NCBI GenBank assembly: GCA_916613615.1
Contig: OU744725.1
Location: forward strand, 56,547,075 to 56,611,074
DNA from: Steromphala cineraria
Lineage: Eukaryota > Mollusca > Gastropoda > Trochida > Trochidae
Reading direction: 5' to 3'
Length of the DNA stretch: 64,000 nucleotides
Positions 47,997 through 58,932 of this stretch are shown here, piece after piece (the stretch's first letter is position 1; each line of letters begins with the position of its first letter). The notes below the pieces were generated by a model. It ran no database searches, was not told the origin of the DNA, and saw only the letters and a list, made by a program, of their open reading frames with translations. The translations under genes were made by a program, and so were the position numbers.

Positions 47997-48360
47997 TTAA
48001 AGGGGCAGTAGCACGTTTTTAGGGGGAATATAAGGTGATGTCAGGAAAATGAAAATAAATAGTTCCAATTGAAAGACAATGTATTCAAACTAAATGAAAC
48101 AGTAATAATTCAAATATATAACGTAAAGTTCAGCCATGAGATTAATTTTTCTTACAAAAATGAATTAAAGGTGTTCAGACAAAAATGGCCGCCAATGGAT
48201 TTTATGTGAAGCCTCATACTTTGTCCTCTGACTATGGGTGATTGGCTTGTGTAATGAGATTGTTGACACTGTCAATATGATACATTTAGCATTTACTTAC
48301 AATTATAAGTGAAATATTTAAAATGTAAAATTATCAAAAAACGTGCTACTGCCCCTTTAA
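47997..48360 (+). mobile_element. MITE-A copy 10 (full length)
   Basis: TTAA-AGGGGCAGTAGCACG on the left and CGTGCTACTGCCCCT-TTAA on the right. Arranged head to head with the truncated copy at 47753-47949. Confidence 0.95.
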
Positions 48361-48659
48361 AGTACGTTGGTCCTATACGTCCAAATTTAGAATGGGGAGG
48401 ACATTGGACATGTCAAACGTCCTGGAACACCCTTCCGTTTTAGGAGAGATGGGGTGAACAAAAACGAACAATTACGAATTTCTTCATATTTTCAAAATAA
48501 CAAGTTTATAATGTCTTGTTTTAAAACATTTACGAAAACATGGGATCACCGAACGATTTTTAAAGTTATCGACGTTAATAATATAACAGCAAATCATGCC
48601 GTTTCTAACCAATTTTGAGTACCGCGATTTCCATGAATAAGGTACTTTGGTATAAAAGA

Positions 48660-48744
48660 CAATTCAAATACGTACAGGGATGTCCAAGGAACTTATATTG
48701 AAATTCAAATACGTACAGGGATGTCCAAGGAACATATATTGAAA
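48660..48744. repeat. Two-copy tandem repeat, ~42-bp unit
   Basis: 'attcaaatacgtacagggat' with 'gtccaaggaac(t/a)tatattga' repeated twice with one or two mismatches. Confidence 0.9.
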
Positions 48745-50062
48745 ATGAAAATGACTTAATATTAGGCACTTTTCAAAAACAAGGGCATTTTTGTTATCGT
48801 TTTTGGCGTATTCGACAGGATTTTTAAGTGATACACATATTTTAGATATTGCTAGTAATTAATAAGTGTACATTTAAATAACCAAACAAATCCAATAATA
48901 ATAATAATAGTAGGGGGTCACCGAATGTTTTGCGACGCTAAAACATCATTTTAAACTAGATAAAAATGCTTAAAAACTTGACGTCACGGCAGTTTTAATC
49001 ATATTAAGTACAATGTTGTCGACCTACCATTTTATAATTATCAACAGCACTTCCTGTCTATAAACTTCGTAAACAGTTGTCACAAGGTCCATTCCGTTCT
49101 CCCACAGTTCGAGCCCACTCTTCTTTAAACATTCCATTGAACCCCATTGAACACATTTTAATACACACAAAACCAAACATCAATATTGTCTATGAAACTA
49201 CTGCAGATATATGTTATTATAACTATAAGGTTACCAAATGCGTCACATTTCGTTTAGATATTGAAATAGCTGTGGCCCACATACTTCTGTTGTACTTCAG
49301 TTTATTGAAGAAAAATGTTGATGTGTAGATTGAACGAAATTTTAATTTTAATTTAGATGTATATAGTGTTGAGCTAGGGTCTGAAGAATTTACCTACCTC
49401 TACCTCAGTTTCAAATTAGACGAACCCTCACGCACGTGAATCAAACTTGAACATCCCGGCTTCAGTCGGTAACTATTCCATATCATTTTATGAAGACATT
49501 GAATATCCTTTGAAATGGTGTCAAAGAAAGCATCGGAGGTATTATAGCTCCTAATTGAGAAGAGATGAAACTGCCAAATACTGTTTTTTAAATTCGTTTA
49601 TATTTTTTTTAAAAAGAGGTTATGGTTACCAGTATTCAAATTTGTAATCTAAACTACGAGCGGTTTTCAGAGTTATCTGTTAAAAACTGCCGTCAACAAA
49701 TCGGCAAATTACGCTACTGCCTACCATTTTCGCGTACTTTAATAAAACCGCGCTTTCCGCGAATAAATTTACATTTCAAATACATTAAAGTGGTTGTTGC
49801 GAGTTCATATATTGACAAATAGTGACAATATTAGCGGAAACCAAAAGAAATTAATACGGGATAACCAAATGGTGTTTTACACCGTAACGACATTTATTAA
49901 TATACCGTCACAGCAGTTTTCATTTCAAATACCGGTACATCTTTGACGGCCTACCGTATAATTATAAACAACAACACTGCTAAGCTAAGACTACAGATTA
50001 CACAAGTAAGGTACTTACATGCTGTTTAAATAGTAAACAATATATATGAACTCGTTAATAAA
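48745..50062. other. 1.3 kb interior of the 15.2-kb element, no feature seen
   Basis: AT-rich; short frames (49077-49328, 49622-49822) without domain signatures. Confidence 0.4.
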
Positions 50063-50941
50063 CCTTATTTTCTCAATTAGACGCCGGGTCTCGAATAGCG
50101 GCCGGGGGTATGGCTGTTTGGTGTAAATACACAAATTTTACTATGTTTTATCCAATCCTATTTTAATGTTTGATACAGCCAGAACCTGCAATGATATTTT
50201 ATATAAAAGAAGAGATATTTTATACTCTTGATGTACATAAGCTGTATATATTCTTTTAATATATTCGTAAACATTTTATTGTCTCTCGTAAATCGCTGGG
50301 CGATTGGTTGTGTACTCTTATCTTTATCATTCCCCTTTATGAATGTACTTTTAATATATATGTACACAAGTGAGACGTAAATAAACCATTCTTCTTCTTC
50401 TACACGCCGGGTTTCGAATAGACGCCGGGCCTCAAATAAACGCCGGGTGATAAGTTGATTGATTGCTGCTCCCGTAGTTGAATGCATATACCGTATTTCC
50501 TTAATTACACGCCTGCCTTGAATATACGCCTGCCTCGAATAGACGCCCTTGCATAAGACTTTCTGAAAATAATAAACGCCTGCCTTAACTAAACGCCGCG
50601 TAAACCAAGTTTAATATATAAAAACGCTTCTTTTTGGTTAAATTATCTGATTTTTTTTCAGAATAGTCTAAACGGTTTCGCTTTTTACGAAATAGACGCC
50701 TGCCTTGAATAGAAGCCTGCCTCAAATAGACGCCTATGATGTAGACCCTTTGAAAATAATAGACGCCCGGCGTGTAATTAAGGAAATACGGTCTTCTGCC
50801 TGTGCGGGATACATGACGAAATTTTATTCTTATAATGAATAGACGCCTGCCTCAAATACACGCCCAGTCTCAAATACACGCCGGGGGTGAAAGTGGGTCT
50901 GAAAAAAATGACGCTTGGGGCGTCTATTCGAGGAAATACGG
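50063..50941. mobile_element. Nested elements with CCGTATTTCC...GACGCC termini
   Basis: The outer edges 'ccttattttctcaattagac' and 'cgtctattcgaggaaatacg' are inverted. An inner copy (50491-50791) has sharper ends, CCGTATTTCCTTAATTACAC and its inverse. The interior is filled with variants of 'aatagacgcctgcctcaaat'. I see no coding capacity. It is a non-autonomous TIR element or composite of two. Confidence 0.7.
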
Positions 50942-51542
50942 CAGATGATGTGTGGCGTTACGACATGTCGTAAAATGACCGTTAAAAAGGCGTAACGTTA
51001 AGTTGAGCAGTTTGCGTATAAGCCTTTGCCGCAGTTTTTGCATGTAATGATGTAATAGTGTACACTTTCGTATATATTGTACAACAAAATGTTGTCGCAA
51101 AATCTTGCCGTAGCTTAGAAGAAATACTGGGACCTATTTCTACTAAATACATTGCAAAATACTAACATACCTAAAGTTGTTTTATGTACAACATTGTTGC
51201 AACGCCATTATATAACATGGGCAGTAATGTAACTTTTAGGAAAAGATTACAATGTTGTCAATAACTGATCCGATAACGAAAGAATTTACGCAAGAAAGCT
51301 GACCCAGATAATAAAGTAAAAATGCCAACATTAATGCATAAAAATATGTGATGACAGGCATTCTAAATTTGGACAAAATAGATCGAACTTATTTTATGAA
51401 TATTTACAATGATAAAGAGCCTATTTTCGACATATTCTAAAATTGCATTAGGGAAAATAAATCGAATACAGATATATAAAGTGAAAAATGGTTAAGTACA
51501 GACTCATCTATTTCTTGTGATTCAATGGAAATGAATTTTAGG

Positions 51543-51773
51543 TTGTCGGCCCCTGTTAATGACTATTTACAGAAGTACAAGTATGTTACAATGAATGAAG
51601 ATGCATTGTCGGCTGTCGGCTGTCGGTCACCGTTACTGACTACACACTACACAAGTATGTTACTATAAATAGATATGCATCGTCGGCTGTCGGCTGTCGG
51701 CCACTCTTCCAGAGTATACACGAATATCTTATCATAAATTGAAATAAGTTGTCGGCTGTCGGCTGTCGGTCAC
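51543..51773. repeat. Right subterminal array of the 15.2-kb element (3 units plus 1 partial)
   Basis: GTCGGCTGTCGGCTGTCGG(C/T)CAC occurs at about 51608, 51682 and 51751, with a partial unit at 51543. Period is about 70-74 bp, with 'tatgttactataaatagata'-like linkers. This is the inverse of the left array in both motif and linker, which makes the element symmetrical. Confidence 0.9.
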
Positions 51774-52044
51774 TCCATCTGACTATACACTAAACATCAC
51801 TCATACATATACACTAACAGTATTATGAACACATCGACCCTGCCATTATTTACATGGTTAAAGAACGTACCTTTACATATTAAAGGTAGACATCTAAGTA
51901 AAGTGTGTGGCTACTTTATTTACTTTCAGCGAATGTTGCAAGTTTTGTTATAAAAATACATACATATCCTTTGTAGGTTTTGTATCATAAATATATGTAC
52001 ACGGGTCTTGAAAATTTCGTGTCGTCTTACATGAAGTTCTTGCC

Positions 52045-52552
52045 AGGTTTCCAGTCATCATTAAATGATACCTACAGCAACTGTCATCTTGAGTATTTCT
52101 ACATTTACTCCACGTTGCAACCTTCCTTACCTTTTAACCAATGATTTGCTTTATATAATAAAAAATTACAATAAATGACGAGAAACATGACGCCAATTAG
52201 AGAACAAACAAGTAATGGCTACAAATTCCTTCTTGAAGTATGATATCATTTCACTTTGTATCGCAAACGACAATTTCCTATACTTCAGATTATGCGTTAT
52301 CACGAAAATACGATATCAAGTCCTTTGTCTTCAACATCATAAAATATTTCAGTGTCCTAAAATTCTTATTTACCCCATGTTTTTTTTCCGAGACTTTAAG
52401 AGACTTTAGCCTAACGGGGTATTATTTCATCTACCTTACACTTTGTATAACAAGATAAAATGTTAACATTCAATTTTGCCCTTTTGTTGCAAAGAGTACA
52501 GGAAGTCTGATTACATATTGGAAATGAAGTTTAATGTTGTTTTCCGGAGTGA
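52045..52552. repeat. Segmental duplication, copy 1 (right part)
   Basis: Collinear with 62647-63153, at about 98% identity by eye, from AGGTTTCC through 'ttttccggagtga'. It is separated from the left part of copy 1 only by the 15.2-kb insertion. Confidence 0.92.
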
Positions 52553-53290
52553 ATTGCCATTTCTTTAAATATTTGTGTTTAATCACTCTTTTAAATATCA
52601 GATATCGTCATTGAAAGTTCAATGATTTTTTAAGGTTGAGAAATTAAAAACGTGATAATTTACATAAGTACATAAAAAATAATGATGTCAAATGGTCAGA
52701 GTGAGCGAGACAAAGATTTCACAGTTTCACTCTCATCTTCATCTTCTTTAAAGAAGGATTTCGCCCATCTGGTCAAATACATGTAATTCGAGTCACGTTT
52801 TACAATTGTCAAGTTTTATTGAAATACTGCTTGCAGCAGATCAATATAATCTTTTGAATATATTTCTGTGTGTCAAAACATTCAAACACGCTTTTCTTTC
52901 GGTTCTGAACATGTGCGCAGAATTTGTAAACTTTTAAATTTGTTCTCACATTTACATGTCAGCAATACATACAAAAAACAACCGATATAACAGATGAATG
53001 GGTTATGAGCAATCAGTTGCGCATAAGTTGCGTTTAAGACATCTCCAAAACAAACCTTTTTCATTGTTTTTTACAAAGCTCTTATAAAAACAATATGAAT
53101 ATAAACATATATATATAATTTAAGACCAGTAAAAAACGTTTGTCTGAAAAATAATCATATTCTATAATCCCTTCGACATCAAATTAGAGATTCAAGTAAC
53201 ACCTTAATTGTATCACAATATTTGTCTGTTTACATTTGCATATTAATAAACATATTTATATAAACATTTATAAGTAACCACCTGCAACTG
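52553..53290. other. No recognisable feature
   Basis: AT-rich DNA right of the duplication boundary. A 60-codon minus frame at 52882-53064 has no domain. Confidence 0.4.
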
Positions 53291-54600
53291 TATTTAAATG
53301 AGATAGAATGTTTATAAACTATATCATAAAAACATTAGCTTGTTTTTTTGTAGTACACACATAAGCATAGGTTAACAAGGGGGGTAACCATCCAACGAAT
53401 TTGACAACTCAGAGAATCAGGTGCATACTGTTTAATAACGTGACGTTTTGCCGCCCGTAAGGGCGGCTTCTTCAGACAAATATACAGTAGCAAAATGGTA
53501 TATGAAGTACAGTTTTGCGGCTTAAAGCCGGACTTTGAAAATGTTTTTAGAAAAAATTTGAAAGTGCATATGTATATTAAAAGTTATATGATTTATGCCA
53601 AAAAAGAGTGTTGAGTTATTTTTAACAGGTGGTGGTGATTATGCAGAAAGCAGTTATTAAAGGTAATGGTATGAAATATTTATGAAAATTATGCAAAATA
53701 TACACAACGGAAAAAGAGAGTATTGTTATTGCGGCTGTAAAATAAAGCCTCAACAAACACTGTACTGTGTTTGAATGAAAATGATGAAAAAAATATATAT
53801 AACAAAGTAATTACGGGCGGCGAAACGTCACGTTTTTAAACAGTTTGCACCTGATTCTCTTAGTTGTCAAATTCGTTGGATGGTTACCCCCCTTGTTAAC
53901 TTATTTTACTTTGGTTAACACCTTAGTCTACCATCCAGCATCCTTTAGTGGATCCGAATTTAATCTCAGTATCGTCAGCCGCCAACTATCACCGTGGAAA
54001 GCGCCACCAGACCAGTTCACACATAAGCATAATGTATCCTAGTAATTGTTATCAATGAAATTAGATATTAAAACTATATGATAAAAACATTAGCTTGTTT
54101 TTTGTAGTACATGCAAAAGCCTTATGTATGTTAGTAACTGTTATCAATGAAATTAGAAATTACAACTATATGATAAAACCTTAGCTTGTTTTTTGCAATA
54201 CATGCGTAAGCATAATGTATCTTAGTAACTGTTATCAATGAAATTAGAAATTAAACTATATGATAAAACCTTAGCTTGTTTTTTGTAGTACATGCAAAAG
54301 CATAATGTATCTAAGTAACTGTTATCAATGAAATTAGAAATTAAAACTATATGATAAAACATTAGCTTGTTTTTTTTGTAGAACATGCTTAAGCATAATG
54401 TATCCTAGTAATTGTTATCAATGAAACTAGAAATTAAAAACATTAGCTTGTTTTTTTGTAGTACATGCATAAGCACAATGTATCCTTGTAATTGTTATCA
54501 ATGAAATTAGAAATTAAAACTATATGACAAAACATTAGCTTGTTTTTTTGTAGTACACGCATAAGCATAATATATCCTAGTAAATTTTATCAATGACGCA
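53291..54600. repeat. ~88-bp satellite array, about 7 units, interrupted
   Basis: The unit is 'aaaacattagcttgtttttt', then 'gtagtacatgcataagcata', then 'atgtatcctagtaattgtta', then 'tcaatgaaattagaaatta'. Units start near 53330, 54085, 54175, 54260, 54360, 54435 and 54530. The first is cut by the insertion at 53370-54018. Confidence 0.85.
53370..54018. mobile_element. ~650-bp insertion with long inverted arms and hammerhead-like motif
   Basis: GGTTAACAAGGGGGGTAACC and onward about 90 bp is repeated inverted, ending at about 53900. About 115 bp of non-palindromic sequence follows, to 'accagttc'. ACACATAAGCATA precedes and follows the insertion, a 13-14-bp target duplication within the satellite unit. 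On the minus strand the left arm reads CTGAAGA, a GCCGCCC-TTAC-GGGCGGC hairpin, then AAAACGTCACG. The right arm has GGGCGGCGAAACGTCACG. These resemble the CUGANGA and GAA boxes of hammerhead ribozymes known from Penelope-like elements. Confidence 0.65.
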
Positions 54601-54987
54601 ACTTGTCCAATGTCCATCTGCAGTTTCTTTCCTCAGAAATTGATATAAGGCTTGCTTTTCCATATTGACTCTGTAATGGTTACCTTTTAGTTTGAAAAAC
54701 ACAATTTATTGAAAAATGGTAAAATCAGCATTGTTGGCTTGCTCAGTTTCTTATCTCGTTTTGAAAGCCCTGCAACAGTTCATCATTCTCCTAACAATTT
54801 TCAGGATTTATACTTTGGTTTTCCTCGGTTTGCAAACTGATGACCTATAATATTCTGTTATGTTGGCTTCTTTGACTTTTTCTCGTGGTTGCATTAGCTA
54901 TCTAATATGTATCTCAGGGCTAGTTTTTTTATTCACGTGAGCAGAATTTGATAAGAACTTGTAAAATAGCTTCCCTTAAGATACAAA

Positions 54988-55051
54988 CACGCCGCTAATG
55001 GCTTAAATATTGCTCAAGCGGCGTAAAACAATTACTTACTCACTCACTCAC
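54988..55051 (+). mobile_element. 64-bp mini-element ending in (ACTC)n, exact 11-bp TSD
   Basis: CACGCCGCTAATGGCTTAAA continues as 'tattgctcaagcggcgtaaa' and ends in the ACTC repeat. TAAGATACAAA flanks both sides (54977-54987 and 55052-55062). It is an independent insertion of the same unit as 27857-27927. Confidence 0.88.
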
Positions 55052-55062
55052 TAAGATACAAA

Positions 55063-55524
55063 TCTTTGAAGATGTAGTTTGGTTGATTTGGTTTTTTTAT
55101 AGCTTTTTAGCTTCTAGTCTATTTTCTTAATCCCGTTGAAACAGAAACCTGACTCAATTGATTAGACATTGAGTAATATGAATAGGAAGTATGAGTGATT
55201 TGCATTTACTATCTTTTAATGCAAAACGTGTATCTGCTTTCTATGTTTGTGTTTCGTCATGTACACATTTCAGTTAATTGCTACACGTGGAGTTCAGTGT
55301 ATGCTACTAATTTAGAATCACCCATTTTGCCATAAATTTAATAATCTCCAAATAAAGACTATTCAATTTGGACGAGATGTCCTCAACACCAGTCACATAA
55401 TATTTATCAATTTTCATTTATCTGATCAGACACCAACACTATCATCTTGATAAACGTAATGGGCAAAAAATCTAACAACAGGTTTTGTGAAAACAATACC
55501 TTTTCAACATCACCTGTTTAACAG
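55063..55524. other. No recognisable feature
   Basis: AT-rich spacer. Confidence 0.4.
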
Positions 55525-55690
55525 ACAACATATGGATGCCGGTTGAATACTCCTTAGGGAATTGAATTGGAAAAATGATTGGACGGTGAAAGAATGCCAT
55601 TGACCAGCGAAAACAACAAACGCCTAGAGCAACCATGTGTGGATGGATTTGCGTGCTATATAGATATTCATATAATAATTTAAAAACTGT
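55525..55690 (+). mobile_element. SINE, 5'-truncated (same family as 41281-41745)
   Basis: 'gatgccggttgaatactcct', 'gattggacggtgaaagaatg' and the 'atatagatattcatataata' tail match the 3' third of the longer copy. Confidence 0.8.
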
Positions 55691-56347
55691 AGGAATAATG
55701 AAAGTAAATTAAGGTACAACACATAATGAATTAAAAAATGATAATGATAATTGTATTATAAAACATGACTCGTAAAATAATTTTAGGTTTCAAACAAAAA
55801 GGAATTATATGGAAAAATAACAATAACACCTTTTAAGTAACATAGGTTTTTGAAATGAAATGAAAGGCAATGGTAATCTGACTAGCTACACAAATCTAAG
55901 CAGTCTTGTTACAGTATCGACGATTTCTGACAGGTTTATATGGGCAATCGTGTCCCCAAGGCACATTTTTTAGCAGGGTGCAGGGCCCTGCTCTTTTCAG
56001 AATGGGTCCTGTCCTTTTTCCGTTCCGCCAAGCCCTTTTTAGTGCTTACTTATATAAAAGAAGATGTATTTGCAAATGCTTATATTTTATGCTTTACCAG
56101 TTTCATTTGAAAAGCAATAGAAAATGCATGAATATGCCCTTTTTCGAACATTTTCCTTTCCACAAGTATTTACCCTGCCTTGTTTTCAACCTGTGCGAAA
56201 CACTAGACTGTGGTACATCCTCACCTCACATATGATCTACAAAACTGCACAGTTCACATATTGACAGCAAGAGATTATTCTGCGCTGTCTTTCATTCTGT
56301 CTTTTATTCTAAATTACTGTCCAGTTTATAAAATTGAACATTTACAA
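55691..56347. other. No recognisable feature
   Basis: AT-rich; a 109-codon plus frame at 55906-56235 lacks recognisable domains and is treated as chance. Confidence 0.4.
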
Positions 56348-56424
56348 TATAAGTTATACCATTGCATAGCGGGTTACATAGGTATTTATTATTCCCTCGA
56401 AAGGTTTTATGCAACGAGCGGAAC
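56348..56424 (-). mobile_element. Foldback element truncated at the duplication breakpoint
   Basis: AGTTATACCATTGCATAGCG through 'ttttatgcaacgagcggaac' matches the inverse of the element at 18092-18180, but the second arm is missing. The sequence jumps directly into the segmental duplication at 56425. Confidence 0.8.
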
Positions 56425-58078
56425 GCAAATATTCATCGGCAAACCGGTATTGTATTTGTTTTATTCTAAGTAGATACGGGATGACAATCTGAAATCAGAT
56501 TACATATTGAAATGAAAACACAGAACGTTGAACTCTGATCTTCATAAATACTTTTTTCATAAATGTTAGGTAAATATCTTATTCTCGAGGGTAACACTGT
56601 TTATATGAATTTATCATTTTCTTATCGTGGTGCTTACCAAGCACAAAATTGTAGCGTGCCTCACTAGACACTGTTCTCCAACATGAAAGGTGTGAAGTGA
56701 AGCAAACTGTTCTTCAAGCATCTTTGCACATTTTGTTTTCTTATCCATAAAAATGGCTTAACGTTGGTCTGGGTCGCTTGGAAAAAACGTGGTTCAGATG
56801 ACAAAGTTGTAATATTTTTCAATATGGGACAGCGAATTCATTGAACAGTTTCTTCAATCTTTCGTGAAAGATAAAGATAAGTGGAAAGTCATTATAAGAG
56901 GTTGTTAAAATAACTCGATATAATTAGTTCACGAGTTAGACTATTATATATACAGGTCAGTGAAACATTGGGAAAAGCGTTAAAAGAGAACGGGCAAAAA
57001 ACAAAAGAAATGAAAACATGATGTACAAAATGTTTCTAGCTTCCGATTTAAACTTATGAATGCCAATCTCTTTGTAATGACACACTGCCAAATTTTTAAT
57101 CCTACAAAAACAGCCTTCTTTTCATAAATATTGTTCTACAACGCTCTTAAGTTTTGTTACTGAAATATGTAATTTAATAAGAAGTAAAAACAATCAGTTA
57201 TTTTTTCTTCACTGGACTATGGTTTAAGGTCAGGAGTAAGTGTATGAAGGAATGCAAACTACAAAAGTTATGAAAAATAAATCACACTTACCAGAAGATA
57301 AATTTCATAACATATTAGATACACGAATTCATACATTGAAAAATTCAAATTTTAAGATAGACAAACTCGATATTTTTGTAATGAAAGAACAACATATTTG
57401 GATCACTAAAAATTCAGGGATACACTTTTATCTGACTTATTTAAATCTTTTTCAACCAGTTTCAATCTTAAGCACTTCAAAGATGCATAAAGAACAAGGG
57501 CAGAACCCGAGAACTATTTGACCCAGACAACTTCACGATGTGATCAGGCTCTGTGAATATTGATTGCCATTCAAGATGATTCTCAGTACGATGTATTTAT
57601 TCTATAAACTAGATTAAGTCAATGAATCTGCATTTATGTCGTACATACATTTTTAACCTTCAAATGGCTGTTTGAAAAAATGTTCATCAATCCCTTTGGA
57701 GGATTTTGAAAATTTTAAACATCGAATATTTCTTTCAATAAACTGTCATTAAATGCACACAAAAAATCTAAAATTTCAACTAAAACAACTTTAATTATTT
57801 CAAACACACGAAAAAAGTCACGATGTTTTAATCTAAGTTCATTTCTTGTCATTGACCATCGGCATTGGGAACTGGCTGAAATATTGCCAGGTGGCGTTAA
57901 ACAACTCCACTTCCTTAATCTTAAGTTCATGTACATGAAGGTAAACGAACACAAACGAAAATAAACCTTGAACGTTTGACAAACGGCAAACGAGGACCAA
58001 TTATCTATTTATCCACGATCAAAATATTGTATGAGAGTCATGATTAAAATCTCAATCTTCAAAATAGAAAATTCATAG

Positions 58079-58431
58079 CATTCTCTCCCCCAAAGAAAAA
58101 GATGAAGGCTAAAATGATGATCGAGTCCCTGTTCCATTTCCCAGAGTTTGTGGGACAGAATGGGAGATGCCTGATTGGAGGCAATCAAAGTTAGTTGTGC
58201 AGTCAGCGACGCTGTTCAAAAATCATCATTTTGGCTATTGATTCGTGGAAAAGGCAGTGTGATATTAACCACCTTTTCTATTTTAAAAGCGTTGTCACTT
58301 GCTAAATAATTCAAATTGATTGTGGTGCAATTTTTTTCCGCCAGGTGAAACTGCCGGACCAAATGGATTTGGTCTAATTAGAAATCATGTTCGATTACAA
58401 ATGAGTTGATATGCCTCGTGTTGAGAGAATG
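58079..58431 (-). mobile_element. MITE-B copy 7 (paralogue of 35313-35670)
   Basis: Same position in the duplicated block and same diverged ends as the copy-1 element, so inserted before duplication. Confidence 0.88.
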
Positions 58432-58905
58432 ATAATATTATTGAATGATGATAATAATAACAGAAGAGAAACGTACCTCGAATGTCTTTAAGAATGACGT
58501 GTGTTTCATAAAGAAAGTTCAAAGAATTGTGACTTGGTTCACTAAAAAAAAATTAATTCAGAACTGGGAAATGAAAATCGTGACCAGAACTTTCTGAATG
58601 TTTGTAACCAAACAGGCTAAATTTGTTGTCACATAGGTTCGTTCATTCTCTCCCAAAAGAGGCAGATCAAGTCATGTTGATTTAGCCTCTGTTATATTAC
58701 GACGAGTTTGTGGGATAGAATGGGAGATGTCTTATTGGAGGCAATCAAAATTAGTTGTGCAATCAGCGACGCTGTTTTTAAATCACCAGTTTGGCTACTG
58801 AAACAAGGCAAAGGCATTGTGATATGAACCACCCTTTCCATGCTAAAAGCGTTGTCATTAGCAGCCCCGTCTAAGGACGGGGCTGCTATCAGGTTTTGTG
58901 CAGTT

Positions 58906-58932
58906 CCACCGCCGCCACCGCCGCCGCCGCGC
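58906..58932. repeat. (CCG)n microsatellite
   Basis: 'ccaccgccgccaccgccgcc' within the left part of the HINE-like element; also responsible for a polyglycine chance frame on the minus strand. Confidence 0.85.

Larger units (their letters stand above)
36815..52044. mobile_element. 15.2-kb TIR element with exact 8-bp TSD and internal empty-site control
   Basis: The left end GGCAAGAACTTCATGTAAGA is the inverse of the right end, which finishes CATGAAGTTCTTGCC. Similarity continues for about 85 bp (36815-36900 against 51960-52044) before decaying. AGGTTTCC flanks both sides (36807-36814 and 52045-52052). The paralogous locus at 62641-62665 reads 'gaaaaggtttccagtcatc' with a single AGGTTTCC, the unoccupied target. 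Next to each terminus lies an array of ~70-bp subterminal repeats in inverted orientation. No long reading frame or recognisable transposase occurs in the 15,230 bp, so it is non-autonomous or decayed. It carries nested SINEs, MITE-A copies, a 3-kb TIR element and others. An 8-bp target fits hAT, P or the Zisupton/KDZ groups; long elements with repetitive subtermini make the last worth testing. Confidence 0.93.

Noticed and set aside
36815..52044. Polinton/Maverick-type element
   Set aside because: Size and long inverted ends would fit, but Polintons make 6-bp duplications, usually start with AG, and encode a DNA polymerase and integrase; none is visible here.
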